Shown: positions 1 through 6,238 of the stretch, one piece after another
How positions within the stretch are numbered: the stretch's first letter is position 1
How the letters are laid out: each line of letters opens with the position of its first letter
Assembly: GCA_021786265.1 (NCBI GenBank)
Contig: JAJYNP010000019.1
Span: 1-6,462, forward strand
DNA length: 6,462 bases
Direction of reading: 5' to 3'
Origin: Chloroflexota bacterium
GTDB lineage: Bacteria > Chloroflexota > Limnocylindria > Limnocylindrales > CSP1-4
Notes under the pieces: model-generated
Seen by the model: the letters and a program-made list of their open reading frames with translations, nothing else
Database searches by the model: none
Told to the model about the DNA's origin: nothing
Made by a program: the position numbers and the translations under genes

Positions 1-1
1 C

Positions 2-817
2 ACCATCGCGCAGGGAGTCGCGGCCACGAACGGTTACTCGAACGGCGTCAATGGCGCGACAGTGACTGTGACCTATCCGACGAACACCATCAAGGTCGAC
101 ATCGGAGCGCCCCACCAGAACTACTTTGCCGGTATCTACGGCCAGCCGACGTGGCAGGTGGGAGTGACTGCCAGTGCAGTCGCCGGCAACCCGGATACAG
201 CGACGCAGGCTGCGCCCTTCATCCTCTCGAGCCTCGCCTTTGGCGCCAACGGCCAACCGCTTTCCGCCTTCACGCAAGCCGGTTGCCCCGACACAGGTTG
301 CGTCTTCGGGGACGGCCATCACGGCGACTATCCGGAGGATACGGGCGATTTTGCCTGGACGCTGTATGGGCCCAACGTCAACACGGCGGCCGTGGTGAGC
401 TACCTGCAGGAGATCGGATACCTCAACGGCGTTCCGGGATGCCCGCAGCAAGATGTCACCGTCGTGACGTACGCCCCAAACGACTACATCGGTCAGCAGA
501 ACCAGGGCAACCACAATGGTGCGATCAGCCAGGCTGGGTACTGCATCGTCGGTCTGACGCTACCCGTCCCGATAACAGGCCCGCCGCTGGCCGGCCACTC
601 GACGTGCAGCGACGGGTCGCACACGAACGGTTGCTTCTATGGTTGGGCACTATTCCACGTGACCGGCTTCCGCAAGGATGGCAACGACAGCAATGTCGAT
701 GGTTGGTTCATGCCGCCGCCGCAGGGGAGCCTCCAATATCCATGGCTCAGCATCTCCGACTGCCTCGGCTCCTCGTGCCCACCCGTCGGTGCTCCCGAGC
801 TCAAGCTCGTGAACTGA
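2..817 (+). CDS. TadG-like pilus assembly protein, 5'-truncated by window edge
   Basis: The frame is open from the left edge to TGA at 815-817 (271 residues visible), so the start and membrane anchor lie upstream. A GTG at 62 falls inside this frame and is probably not the start, because the 20 preceding codons read as the usual TadG-like run into GATVTVTYP. The segment with YFAGIYGQPTWQVGVTASA is the beta-rich stretch typical of exported TadE/TadG-family proteins. The rest is a secreted-looking region with about ten cysteines (for example CPDTGC, STCSDG, SDCLGSSC), which suggests disulfide bonds outside the membrane. The C-terminus ends ELKLVN, matching the VQLVR end of the TadG-like protein at 2961-4058 and an out-of-frame LKLVN at 4138. 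Family role: single-pass accessory protein of the Tad/Flp pilus. The family is fairly sure from N-side motifs and context; the exact role is not known. Confidence 0.75.
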   Translation, partial: TIAQGVAATNGYSNGVNGATVTVTYPTNTIKVDIGAPHQNYFAGIYGQPTWQVGVTASAVAGNPDTATQAAPFILSSLAFGANGQPLSAFTQAGCPDTGCVFGDGHHGDYPEDTGDFAWTLYGPNVNTAAVVSYLQEIGYLNGVPGCPQQDVTVVTYAPNDYIGQQNQGNHNGAISQAGYCIVGLTLPVPITGPPLAGHSTCSDGSHTNGCFYGWALFHVTGFRKDGNDSNVDGWFMPPPQGSLQYPWLSISDCLGSSCPPVGAPELKLVN

Positions 818-829
818 CTTCCGGGCGGA

Positions 830-865
830 CGAAGGGTCGGCGAGTTCAGGGACGTCGGCCCTTCG
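830..865 (+). terminator. Hairpin after the first TadG-like gene, putative terminator
   Basis: Thirteen base pairs (830-842 with 853-865) include two G-U wobbles and enclose a 10-nt loop, starting 12 nt after the stop at 817. The outer seven pairs, CGAAGGG with CCCTTCG, are perfect. No T-run follows, so it is not a classical intrinsic terminator, but U-poor hairpins at gene ends are common in high-GC bacteria. It may separate this transcript from the TadE operon at 1011. The stem is directly visible; its function is inferred. Confidence 0.45.
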
Positions 866-877
866 CACCGCCCCGTG

Positions 878-889
878 CGCGTGCACGCG
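878..889. repeat. Perfect 12-bp palindrome in intergenic region
   Basis: CGCGTGCACGCG is its own reverse complement. It lies in the 193-bp gap between the TadG-like gene and the TadE-PKD gene, 13 nt after the hairpin at 830-865. It could be an operator half-site pair or an extension of the terminator structure. Alternating C/G palindromes also arise by chance in GC-rich DNA. No promoter could be placed beside it with confidence. Confidence 0.3.
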
Positions 890-1010
890 GGAAGGCGCAC
901 AGGCATCGTCGAGTACCGGATCGCCCGGCACAATCGTCAGGGGCGGGTCGGTACCATCGCCGCGCTGGAGGCAAGGTTCGCGATAAGGTTCGGACCCGAC
1001 CGTTGCGGAC

Positions 1011-2369
1011 ATGCGCGCCACCGCACCATCCGTGCCGTCAATGCGACGGCGACACAGTGACCGCCGTGGTCAGGCCCTCGTCGAGTTCGCCCTCGTTCTC
1101 CCGGTCCTGCTCCTGCTGACGCTGGTCGCGGTGGACTTCGGCCGCCTGTTCTTCTCGTACATCCAGGTGAACAACGCCGCCCGTGAAGGGGCGGCGTACG
1201 GTGCGGGCAACCCTACCGATACGACCGGGATCGTCACGCACGCGACGCAGGAGGCAGACGCGCAGGCGCAGGCGGGCGAAGGCACCCTCGGGGTTACCAC
1301 CAGCTGCGCTGATCCTACCGACGCTCCCATCTCCTGTGCGAACGCACTCGGGGGCAGCGGCACGGGCAACACGATCACGGTCTCAGTTTCCGAGCCGTTC
1401 ACGTTCCTCACGCCGCTCATCAACAACATGTTCGGAGGCAGCTTCCAGCTGGGCACGTCCGCGACGGCCGCCGTGGCGGAGTGGGCGCCAGGGACGGGCG
1501 AGACGTCGGGCAATTGCACGACGCCTCCCACAGCGGTCTTCTCGGCGACCGTCGCCGGCCTTACCGTCACCCTCGATGCCTCGTCATCCTCGCCAACGAG
1601 CGGGATGTGCGCGATCTCCGGCTACAACTGGGATCTGGGAGATGGGCTCGACCCGTTCCCGCCGGTGACCGGTAAGCAGACCTCCTACACGTATGCGAGC
1701 GCCGGCACCTACTCGATCACGCTCGAGGTCACGAACCTTGCCGGCAGCAACTCCACGACGCAGTCCGTCACGGTGGGCGTGGCCAAGGCGTCGCCGACCC
1801 TGGCGACCGTCCCGTCGTCCGGCGGTCTCCCTGGTTCGGTCCTCACGGACACCGCCACCCTGAACGGGGCAAGCGCTCCAACAGGGTCGGTTACGTTCAA
1901 TCTGTACGGCCCCGGGGACACGACGTGCCAGAACGCGATCTACTCGGTGAGCGTGCCGCTGAGCGGGGCCACGGCCTCCATGACGTCCGGCTACGCGGCC
2001 ACCGCCACGGGGACCTATCTGTGGACCGCTTCGTATCCCGGCGATGGCAACAACAATGCTGCCGAGTCCGGTTGCGGCTCCGAGAGTGCCACGATCGTGG
2101 CCACGCTCCCCACCTGTTCGGTCTCGCCGAGCTTCCAGTACCAGACCGGCAACGACTACGACGTGGCGTTCCAGGGCTCCTACACGGGACAGCCCCAGCC
2201 CTCCAACTGGTCATGGAGCTTCGGGGACGGCCAGCAGGGGGGTGGAACGCCGACCTCCCACCAGTATCCGGACACTGGCAACAACGGCACGAGCTACACC
2301 GTGACGCTGACCATCACCACCAGCACGTGCACGGCCAGCACGAGCAGATCCATAAAGCCACAGAAATGA
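1011..2369 (+). CDS. TadE-type pseudopilin fused to PKD / Ig-like / PKD surface domains
   Basis: This 452-residue protein starts with a TadE-type prepilin segment. A basic leader is followed by RRGQALVEFALVLP (residues 18-31), with G20 then Glu at +5 as expected for prepilin-peptidase cleavage. The membrane helix spans about 26-48, and the NNAAREGAAYGA motif of TadE about 54-65. The TadE-like exported part runs to about 158. The extension holds a PKD domain at about 172-255 (YNWDLGDG at 205, then YTYASAGTYSITLEVTN), a bacterial Ig-like repeat at about 259-365 (TGSVTFNLYGPGDTTC, then GTYLWTASYPGDGNNN), and a second PKD at about 367-450 (WSWSFGDG at 400). Ordinary TadE proteins are about 130-200 residues, so roughly 290 residues are extra. 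Likely role: surface-exposed minor pilin or adhesive tip of a Tad pilus (inference). The start is uncertain: ATG 1011, GTG 1032 and ATG 1041 all lack a good Shine-Dalgarno, and an in-frame TAA at 984-986 blocks anything longer. Its stop overlaps the next start (ATGA). Confidence 0.85.
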   Translation: MRATAPSVPSMRRRHSDRRGQALVEFALVLPVLLLLTLVAVDFGRLFFSYIQVNNAAREGAAYGAGNPTDTTGIVTHATQEADAQAQAGEGTLGVTTSCADPTDAPISCANALGGSGTGNTITVSVSEPFTFLTPLINNMFGGSFQLGTSATAAVAEWAPGTGETSGNCTTPPTAVFSATVAGLTVTLDASSSSPTSGMCAISGYNWDLGDGLDPFPPVTGKQTSYTYASAGTYSITLEVTNLAGSNSTTQSVTVGVAKASPTLATVPSSGGLPGSVLTDTATLNGASAPTGSVTFNLYGPGDTTCQNAIYSVSVPLSGATASMTSGYAATATGTYLWTASYPGDGNNNAAESGCGSESATIVATLPTCSVSPSFQYQTGNDYDVAFQGSYTGQPQPSNWSWSFGDGQQGGGTPTSHQYPDTGNNGTSYTVTLTITTSTCTASTSRSIKPQK

Positions 2370-2947
2370 GCGGCTTGTCTGTCTCGTTCGCACGGAGGCG
2401 TCGCGTCGCTGCCGCGGGGCAGACACTCATCGAGTTCGCGCTCGTCCTGCCGATCTTCCTGATGATGGTGTTCGGCGTGATCGACGCCGGCCGCTATGTC
2501 TACATGGACAGCGTCCTGTCCCAGGCCGCGAGGGAAGGCGCGCGCGTCGCGGCGGTTGAAGCGAGCTGGATTGGCTGGTCCAGCAACCCGTCGAACCCGC
2601 TCTTCAACTCCGCCTGCAACACAACTGACGGGCCGGTGTGCCCACCTGACGCCGCCCACCTGCAGGCGGATGTGCTGTCCGCCGCAAACCGGATGGTTGC
2701 GCCGTTCGGGCCCATCGCCGCCGTCTACATCAGCTGTGACAGCCCCGCGAACGGAGCCCCGACGGGAAACTGGACCTCCGGCAGCGCCTGCACGGGCGCG
2801 TCCGACCCGCTCACCCCGGGCACCGGTGCCACCGGAAACCTCGTTTCCGTCCGGGTACAGCTCACGTTCACCCCGCTGACTCCCGTGATCAGTCAGCTGT
2901 TCGGGTCGTTCACGACCTCAGGGTCGGCGACCATGGTCATCAACTAG
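2366..2947 (+). CDS. tadE: TadE-like pseudopilin, short form
   Basis: This 193-residue protein starts at ATG 2366, which shares ATGA with the TGA of the preceding gene. There is no clear Shine-Dalgarno, so translation is probably coupled. The reading frame is open further upstream, but only as an overlap inside the PKD gene. The basic leader (FARRRR, residues 8-13) is followed by AAGQTLIEFALVLPIFLMM. G18 with Glu23 gives the G / E+5 prepilin cleavage pattern, and the membrane helix spans about 24-45. QAAREGARVAAV (about 53-64) is the conserved TadE segment. The C-terminal part is a short exported beta-rich domain with four cysteines, ending in VSVRVQLTFTPLTPVISQLFG and ATMVIN, typical of the family. 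The length is normal for TadE. Role by family: minor pseudopilin needed for Flp pilus assembly, anchored in the cytoplasmic membrane with the C-terminus outside. The two adjacent TadE-like proteins may form a heteromeric pair (inference). Confidence 0.88.
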   Translation: MSGLSVSFARRRRVAAAGQTLIEFALVLPIFLMMVFGVIDAGRYVYMDSVLSQAAREGARVAAVEASWIGWSSNPSNPLFNSACNTTDGPVCPPDAAHLQADVLSAANRMVAPFGPIAAVYISCDSPANGAPTGNWTSGSACTGASDPLTPGTGATGNLVSVRVQLTFTPLTPVISQLFGSFTTSGSATMVIN

Positions 2948-2950
2948 GAC

Positions 2951-2956
2951 GAGGAG
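2951..2956 (+). promoter_or_regulatory. Ribosome binding site of the second TadG-like gene
   Basis: GAGGAG lies 4 nt before ATG 2961 and 7 nt before ATG 2964. It is the clearest Shine-Dalgarno in the operon. Its spacing suits the second ATG slightly better, so the protein may start at Met2 of the listed CDS. It lies in the 13-nt gap after the TadE stop at 2947. Confidence 0.7.
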
Positions 2957-2960
2957 CAGC

Positions 2961-4058
2961 ATGATGTTGCAGCAGCGGCGGGGCAGAGGACGTGAGCGCG
3001 GTCAGACGCTCGTCCTGTTCGTGCTGCTGGTGACCTTCGGGCTGATCCCGGCGATCGGGCTTGCCGTGGACGGCGGCTACGCGCTGGCTCAGCGGCGGGC
3101 CGCCCAGAACGCGTCGGACTTCGCCGCGCTCGCCGGCGCCCGAATCGTCGCCGAGTGGATCTCAGGGGACACCACGAACGGCACGGACACGAACGTTCGG
3201 TCGGCGATCGCCACGTCGATCCAGCTCAATGGGGGCACGACCCTCACGTTCGGTTCCCCGAACGGGCCGGCGTACGTCGACAAGGACGGGGCGGTCATCG
3301 GCTGGGTCGGCGCAGGCTCGATTCCTGCGGGCTCGGTCGGCGTGACGGTCAACTCGAGCCGCACATGGGCGGCGTTCTTCCACGGGGCGTTGATCCCCGA
3401 CACGTGGTCTGCCGGTTCGACGGCGACGGCGACGGGCGGTTACAACGCGGGGCCACCCGGCGGTGGCGTGTTCCCTGCCGGGATCGCCGAGGCGTTCTTC
3501 AACGGACGATCCACATGTTCGGGGCCGGTCAGCAGCGATCCAACGAGCCCCTGCTACCCTCAGCACCTCACGCCGGGAACACTCAACGTCCCTGGTGGAT
3601 TCGGCTGGCTGAAGCTCGGCGCCCACGGCAAGTGCGCCGGGTACGGGCTGGGCATGGATCCCAACGACGGGTGCGATCCGAGTGAGGTCTTCCTGCAGAC
3701 CGAGATCGGCCACCCGGGCGGGGCGAGTGACCCGACGCCTGGAGACAGTTTCGGCTGCTGCAGCCAGGTCGGCCACAGCCAGGACTTCATCGGTAGCCTG
3801 CCGGGGAACAAGACGGCGGCCAACTGCGACTGGATCATCGCGCACAGCCCCGTCGTGACCGTGCCCGTTTGGGATTACGCCGGAGGAACGGGAGACGGGG
3901 CCTACTACCACATCGTGGGGTTCACCGGGTTCCAGATCACGGGCTGTGATGGCGGGAAGGACCTTGAAGGCGTCTGGAGACAGCGGTTCTTCCTCGGGCC
4001 GACGACGACCTCACCGGGATTCGCGGGAGCAGATCTCGCCGTCCAGCTCGTCCGCTGA
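2961..4058 (+). CDS. TadG-like pilus assembly protein (putative Flp pilus TadE/G-like, single-pass)
   Basis: This 365-residue protein carries the N-terminal signature of the putative Flp pilus-assembly TadE/G-like family. A basic leader is followed by ERGQTLVLFVLLVTFGLIPAI (residues 12-32), then GLAVDGGYALAQRRAAQNASDFAALAGA (33-60). It has one membrane helix at about 16-36. Position +5 after G14 is Leu, not Glu, so it may not be processed like the two TadE proteins. The segment to about 160 (GSVGVTVNSS...AGSTATATGG) is the usual exported beta-rich part. The tail to 365 has eight cysteines (C186, C198, C225, C238, C266, C267, C289, C329), suggesting a disulfide-bonded extracellular region. It ends FAGADLAVQLVR, close to the end of the TadG-like protein at 2-817. 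It is last in the operon with the two TadE genes. The family call is firm; the molecular role is known only as Tad pilus accessory or envelope anchoring. Confidence 0.87.
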   Translation: MMLQQRRGRGRERGQTLVLFVLLVTFGLIPAIGLAVDGGYALAQRRAAQNASDFAALAGARIVAEWISGDTTNGTDTNVRSAIATSIQLNGGTTLTFGSPNGPAYVDKDGAVIGWVGAGSIPAGSVGVTVNSSRTWAAFFHGALIPDTWSAGSTATATGGYNAGPPGGGVFPAGIAEAFFNGRSTCSGPVSSDPTSPCYPQHLTPGTLNVPGGFGWLKLGAHGKCAGYGLGMDPNDGCDPSEVFLQTEIGHPGGASDPTPGDSFGCCSQVGHSQDFIGSLPGNKTAANCDWIIAHSPVVTVPVWDYAGGTGDGAYYHIVGFTGFQITGCDGGKDLEGVWRQRFFLGPTTTSPGFAGADLAVQLVR

Positions 4059-4077
4059 CCCGCGCACGTATCGTCCC

Positions 4078-4140
4078 GGTACGCGCCACTTCGTCCGGTC
4101 ACTCTTCGCCGGATCCTACGTCCTGAAGCTCGTCAACTGA
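4078..4140 (+). pseudogene. Out-of-frame remnant of a TadG-like C-terminus
   Basis: Just after the TadG-like stop at 4058, the +1-shifted frame reads GTRHFVRSLFAGSYVLKLVN then TGA at 4138-4140. Its last twelve residues parallel the true end of the preceding gene (FAGADLAVQLVR), and its last five (LKLVN) are identical to the end of the TadG-like protein at 2-817. The nucleotide match is also visible: TTCGCNGGA at both 4020 and 4105, and CTCGTNNNCTGA-type ends. No start codon with a ribosome binding site serves it. It is best read as the leftover 3' end of a third TadG copy, or of a local duplication or recombination. A chance similarity over about 12 residues cannot be excluded. Confidence 0.4.
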
Positions 4141-4152
4141 CGACCGCCACGT

Positions 4153-4181
4153 CGCAGTCGGCTGGCTCGCCTCCGACTGCG
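4153..4181 (+). terminator. Perfect 9-bp hairpin closing the Tad operon, putative terminator
   Basis: CGCAGTCGG (4153-4161) pairs perfectly with CCGACTGCG (4173-4181) around an 11-nt loop. It lies 95 nt after the TadG-like stop and 12 nt after the remnant stop at 4140. No T-run follows. The position between the pilus operon and the kinase promoter supports a transcription end, as with the hairpin at 830-865. Confidence 0.45.
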
Positions 4182-4242
4182 CGCGCCGTACGACCCCGGG
4201 TCGACGAATGCCGGATGCGGGCCGAGTGACAGGTCTGGCCGC

Positions 4243-4251
4243 TGATATGCT
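4243..4251 (+). promoter_or_regulatory. Extended -10 promoter for the kinase transcript
   Basis: TGATATGCT fits TGn plus TAnnnT, an extended -10. Counting from the last T as -7 puts +1 at 4258, the A of an ATG, which would make a leaderless mRNA. A TTGACA-like GTGACA sits at 4226-4231, but the spacer of 14 nt is short, so the extended -10 probably does most of the work. Confidence is moderate because the call rests on one short motif. Confidence 0.45.
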
Positions 4252-4257
4252 GCCCCC

Positions 4258-4296
4258 ATGAGTGCGGCCCGACGCCGGCTCCGCTGCCGGCACTGA
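4258..4296 (+). CDS. Leaderless 12-codon mini-ORF upstream of the kinase
   Basis: ATG 4258 opens MSAARRRLRCRH and ends at TGA 4294-4296, three nucleotides before the kinase ATG at 4300 and in the same frame. The predicted transcription start coincides with its first base. The peptide is strongly basic (five Arg, one His). Possible readings are a leader peptide whose translation is coupled by reinitiation to the kinase, which has no Shine-Dalgarno of its own, or the original kinase N-terminus interrupted by a TGA (TGG would give Trp). TGA ends other genes here, so recoding is unlikely. A third reading is plain 5' leader with no translation. Confidence 0.35.
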   Translation: MSAARRRLRCRH

Positions 4297-4299
4297 CCG

Positions 4300-6192
4300 A
4301 TGAGCCGGCTGCCGATCCAGACACGACTCTTCCTCGCGCTCGCGACGGTGGCGCTGCTGCCGGTGCTCGTGTTCGGGGTGGTCGACGCGTGGCGCGCGGG
4401 ATCGGCGTCGACGGCCCAGGTCCAGTCCGACGCACTTGCGCTGGCCCGGGTCGAGGTCGCCGGCCTGCCGGTCGACCAGCTTCCCGACCAGACGATCGCA
4501 GGCCGCCTCGCGACGATGGCGGGCGGATCGGTGACGGTCTTCGCCGTCGACGGGGTCGTCCAGGCGACGGCGGGCGACGATCCGCCGGCGAGCCTGCCCG
4601 AGGGAGCGGCGCAGGCCGCCAGCGGCATGACGACAGCGTCGGGCGGGTCGGCCATTGCCGTCGTGCCGGTTCACGCGTCATCCGGCCAGACCATCGGCTA
4701 CCTCGCGCTCGTCATGCCCATCACCGGAAGCTCGGACGTCGCGGTCGTCCTGGCGTTCGCGCTCACGCTGACGGTCCTGTGGGCGCTGTTCCTGTCGTTC
4801 GCATTCGCCGGTGGGCTGATCTCGCCGATGCGCCAGCTGACGCAGACGCTCGACCGGCTGCAGGCGGGCGATCTGTCCGCGCGGGTGGTCGCGCCGACCG
4901 ACGACGAGCTCGGGCGCCTCGCCGCGAGCCACAACCGCCTCGCCGCCGCGCTGTCGGCGCGGAACGAATCGCTCCACCAGGTCCTCGAGGCGCTCGCGGC
5001 GCTGTCGCCGAGCGCGGGCATCGAACCGCTCGTCACCGCCGCCGAGCGTGCCGCGACATCCGCGTTCGGGTTCCGGTCGGTGGAGGTCGTGCTGTCGGCA
5101 CGGGGCGACCGGCGGCCTCCGCTGTCGGACGAACGCGTGCCCGGCGAGGCGTGGACGATCGTCGAGCCACTGCGCCTGGGCGATGACGAGGTCGGGTGGC
5201 TTCGCGCGATCGTCCCGCCGATGCGGGACTGGGGACCGGCCGACGCCGACCTGCTCGCCCTGTTCGCCCGGCAACTGGCGGCGGCGATTCGCAACGCGCA
5301 GCTGTACGCGGAAACGCGGTCGCTGTCGGAGCTCAAGAGCGAGTTCCTGCGCGGCGTGAGCCACAACCTGCAGACGCCGCTCACGAGCATCCGCGCCTTT
5401 GCCGAACGGCTCGCCTCGCACGATGGCGACCGGGCGGCGCGGATCATCGTCGAGCAGGCGGACCGGCTGTCCCGGCTCGTGGCGCAGCTGCTGACGGTCT
5501 CGCGGATCGAAGCGGGGACGCTGCGGCCGCGCGAGGAGGTGGTCGCCCTCGCGCCGATGGTGCGGCGGGCGTGGGAGAGCCTCGGGCACGACGAGATCGC
5601 ATTCGACCTGCGGGACGACGCGAGCGGCTGGCTGGCGATCGCCGACCGCGACTGGGTCGACCAGGTCGTGTGGGCGCTGCTCGACAACGCGGTCAAGCAC
5701 GGCGGCGGGGCACCGGTCGAGGTGACGGTCTCGGTCCGTTCCGGAGCGGGAGTCCTCGGCGCGGTGGCGCGCGGCGCAGTCGCGGGTGCCGGTCGCGGCG
5801 GGGTGGCGGTCGCGAGCGCGGATCGGGGACCCGGTCACGGGGCGGCGACCGTGATCGCCGGGGGCGCGCTCCTCGTCCCGACTTCGGTCGCGGCGCATCC
5901 CACCTCCGCCGCCGCGTTGCGAAGCGAACAGGACGATGCGGGCCGGGAGGCCGGAAGCGCCATGCTCGACGTGGTCGTGCGCGATCACGGTCCGGGCGTC
6001 GCGGCGGAGATGAAGACGCGCATCTTCGACCGGTTCGCGACGGGTGCGGCCAGCGGAGGGACGGGCCTCGGCCTCAACGTGGCGCGCGGCCTCGTCGAGG
6101 CGATGGGCGGGACGATCCGGGTCGAGCATCCGGACGATGGCGGCGCGGCGTTCGCGTTCACGCTCCCGGCCGAGCGCGCCGACGAGGCCTGA
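4300..6192 (+). CDS. Membrane sensor histidine kinase (HAMP-GAF-HisKA-HATPase)
   Basis: This 630-residue protein is an ATP-dependent autokinase of a two-component system. TM1 spans about 9-29, an exported sensor region about 30-145, and TM2 about 146-172. HAMP covers about 172-224 (ISPMRQLTQTLDRLQAGDLSARV), and a GAF-like domain about 226-338. HisKA contains GVSHNLQTPLTSIRAFAERL with phospho-acceptor H355. The ATP-binding domain has N-box LLDNAVKHG (461-469), G1 RDHGPGV (561-567), F-box RIFDRFATG (574-582) and G2 GGTGLGLNVARGLVEAMGG (586-604). Two oddities stand out. The residue after H355 is Asn instead of the common Glu/Asp. About 75 Ala/Gly/Val-rich residues (about 481-555) are inserted between the N-box and G1. 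The start at ATG 4300 has no Shine-Dalgarno and may depend on the mini-ORF at 4258. No response regulator is visible, and the stimulus is unknown. Any link to the pilus genes rests on adjacency only. Confidence 0.92.
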   Translation: MSRLPIQTRLFLALATVALLPVLVFGVVDAWRAGSASTAQVQSDALALARVEVAGLPVDQLPDQTIAGRLATMAGGSVTVFAVDGVVQATAGDDPPASLPEGAAQAASGMTTASGGSAIAVVPVHASSGQTIGYLALVMPITGSSDVAVVLAFALTLTVLWALFLSFAFAGGLISPMRQLTQTLDRLQAGDLSARVVAPTDDELGRLAASHNRLAAALSARNESLHQVLEALAALSPSAGIEPLVTAAERAATSAFGFRSVEVVLSARGDRRPPLSDERVPGEAWTIVEPLRLGDDEVGWLRAIVPPMRDWGPADADLLALFARQLAAAIRNAQLYAETRSLSELKSEFLRGVSHNLQTPLTSIRAFAERLASHDGDRAARIIVEQADRLSRLVAQLLTVSRIEAGTLRPREEVVALAPMVRRAWESLGHDEIAFDLRDDASGWLAIADRDWVDQVVWALLDNAVKHGGGAPVEVTVSVRSGAGVLGAVARGAVAGAGRGGVAVASADRGPGHGAATVIAGGALLVPTSVAAHPTSAAALRSEQDDAGREAGSAMLDVVVRDHGPGVAAEMKTRIFDRFATGAASGGTGLGLNVARGLVEAMGGTIRVEHPDDGGAAFAFTLPAERADEA

Positions 6193-6238
6193 CCTTCCCT
6201 GCTGGCCGCCCTCACGACCGATCTCCACGCCTGCACGA

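Noticed and set aside
952..989. TACCAT (952) and TAAGGT (984) as -10 elements for the TadE operon
   Set aside because: Neither has an extended -10 or a recognisable -35 at normal spacing. The matches are no better than expected by chance.
151..1119. 322-codon plus frame overlapping the first TadG-like gene
   Set aside because: Arg-rich composition without domains. The overlapping frame ending at 817 has clear TadG-like features.
1174..1197. Perfect 9-bp hairpin (ACGCCGCCC with GGGCGGCGT)
   Set aside because: Lies inside the TadE-PKD gene, over codons of the conserved NNAAREGAAYG motif, so it is most simply a by-product of coding sequence.
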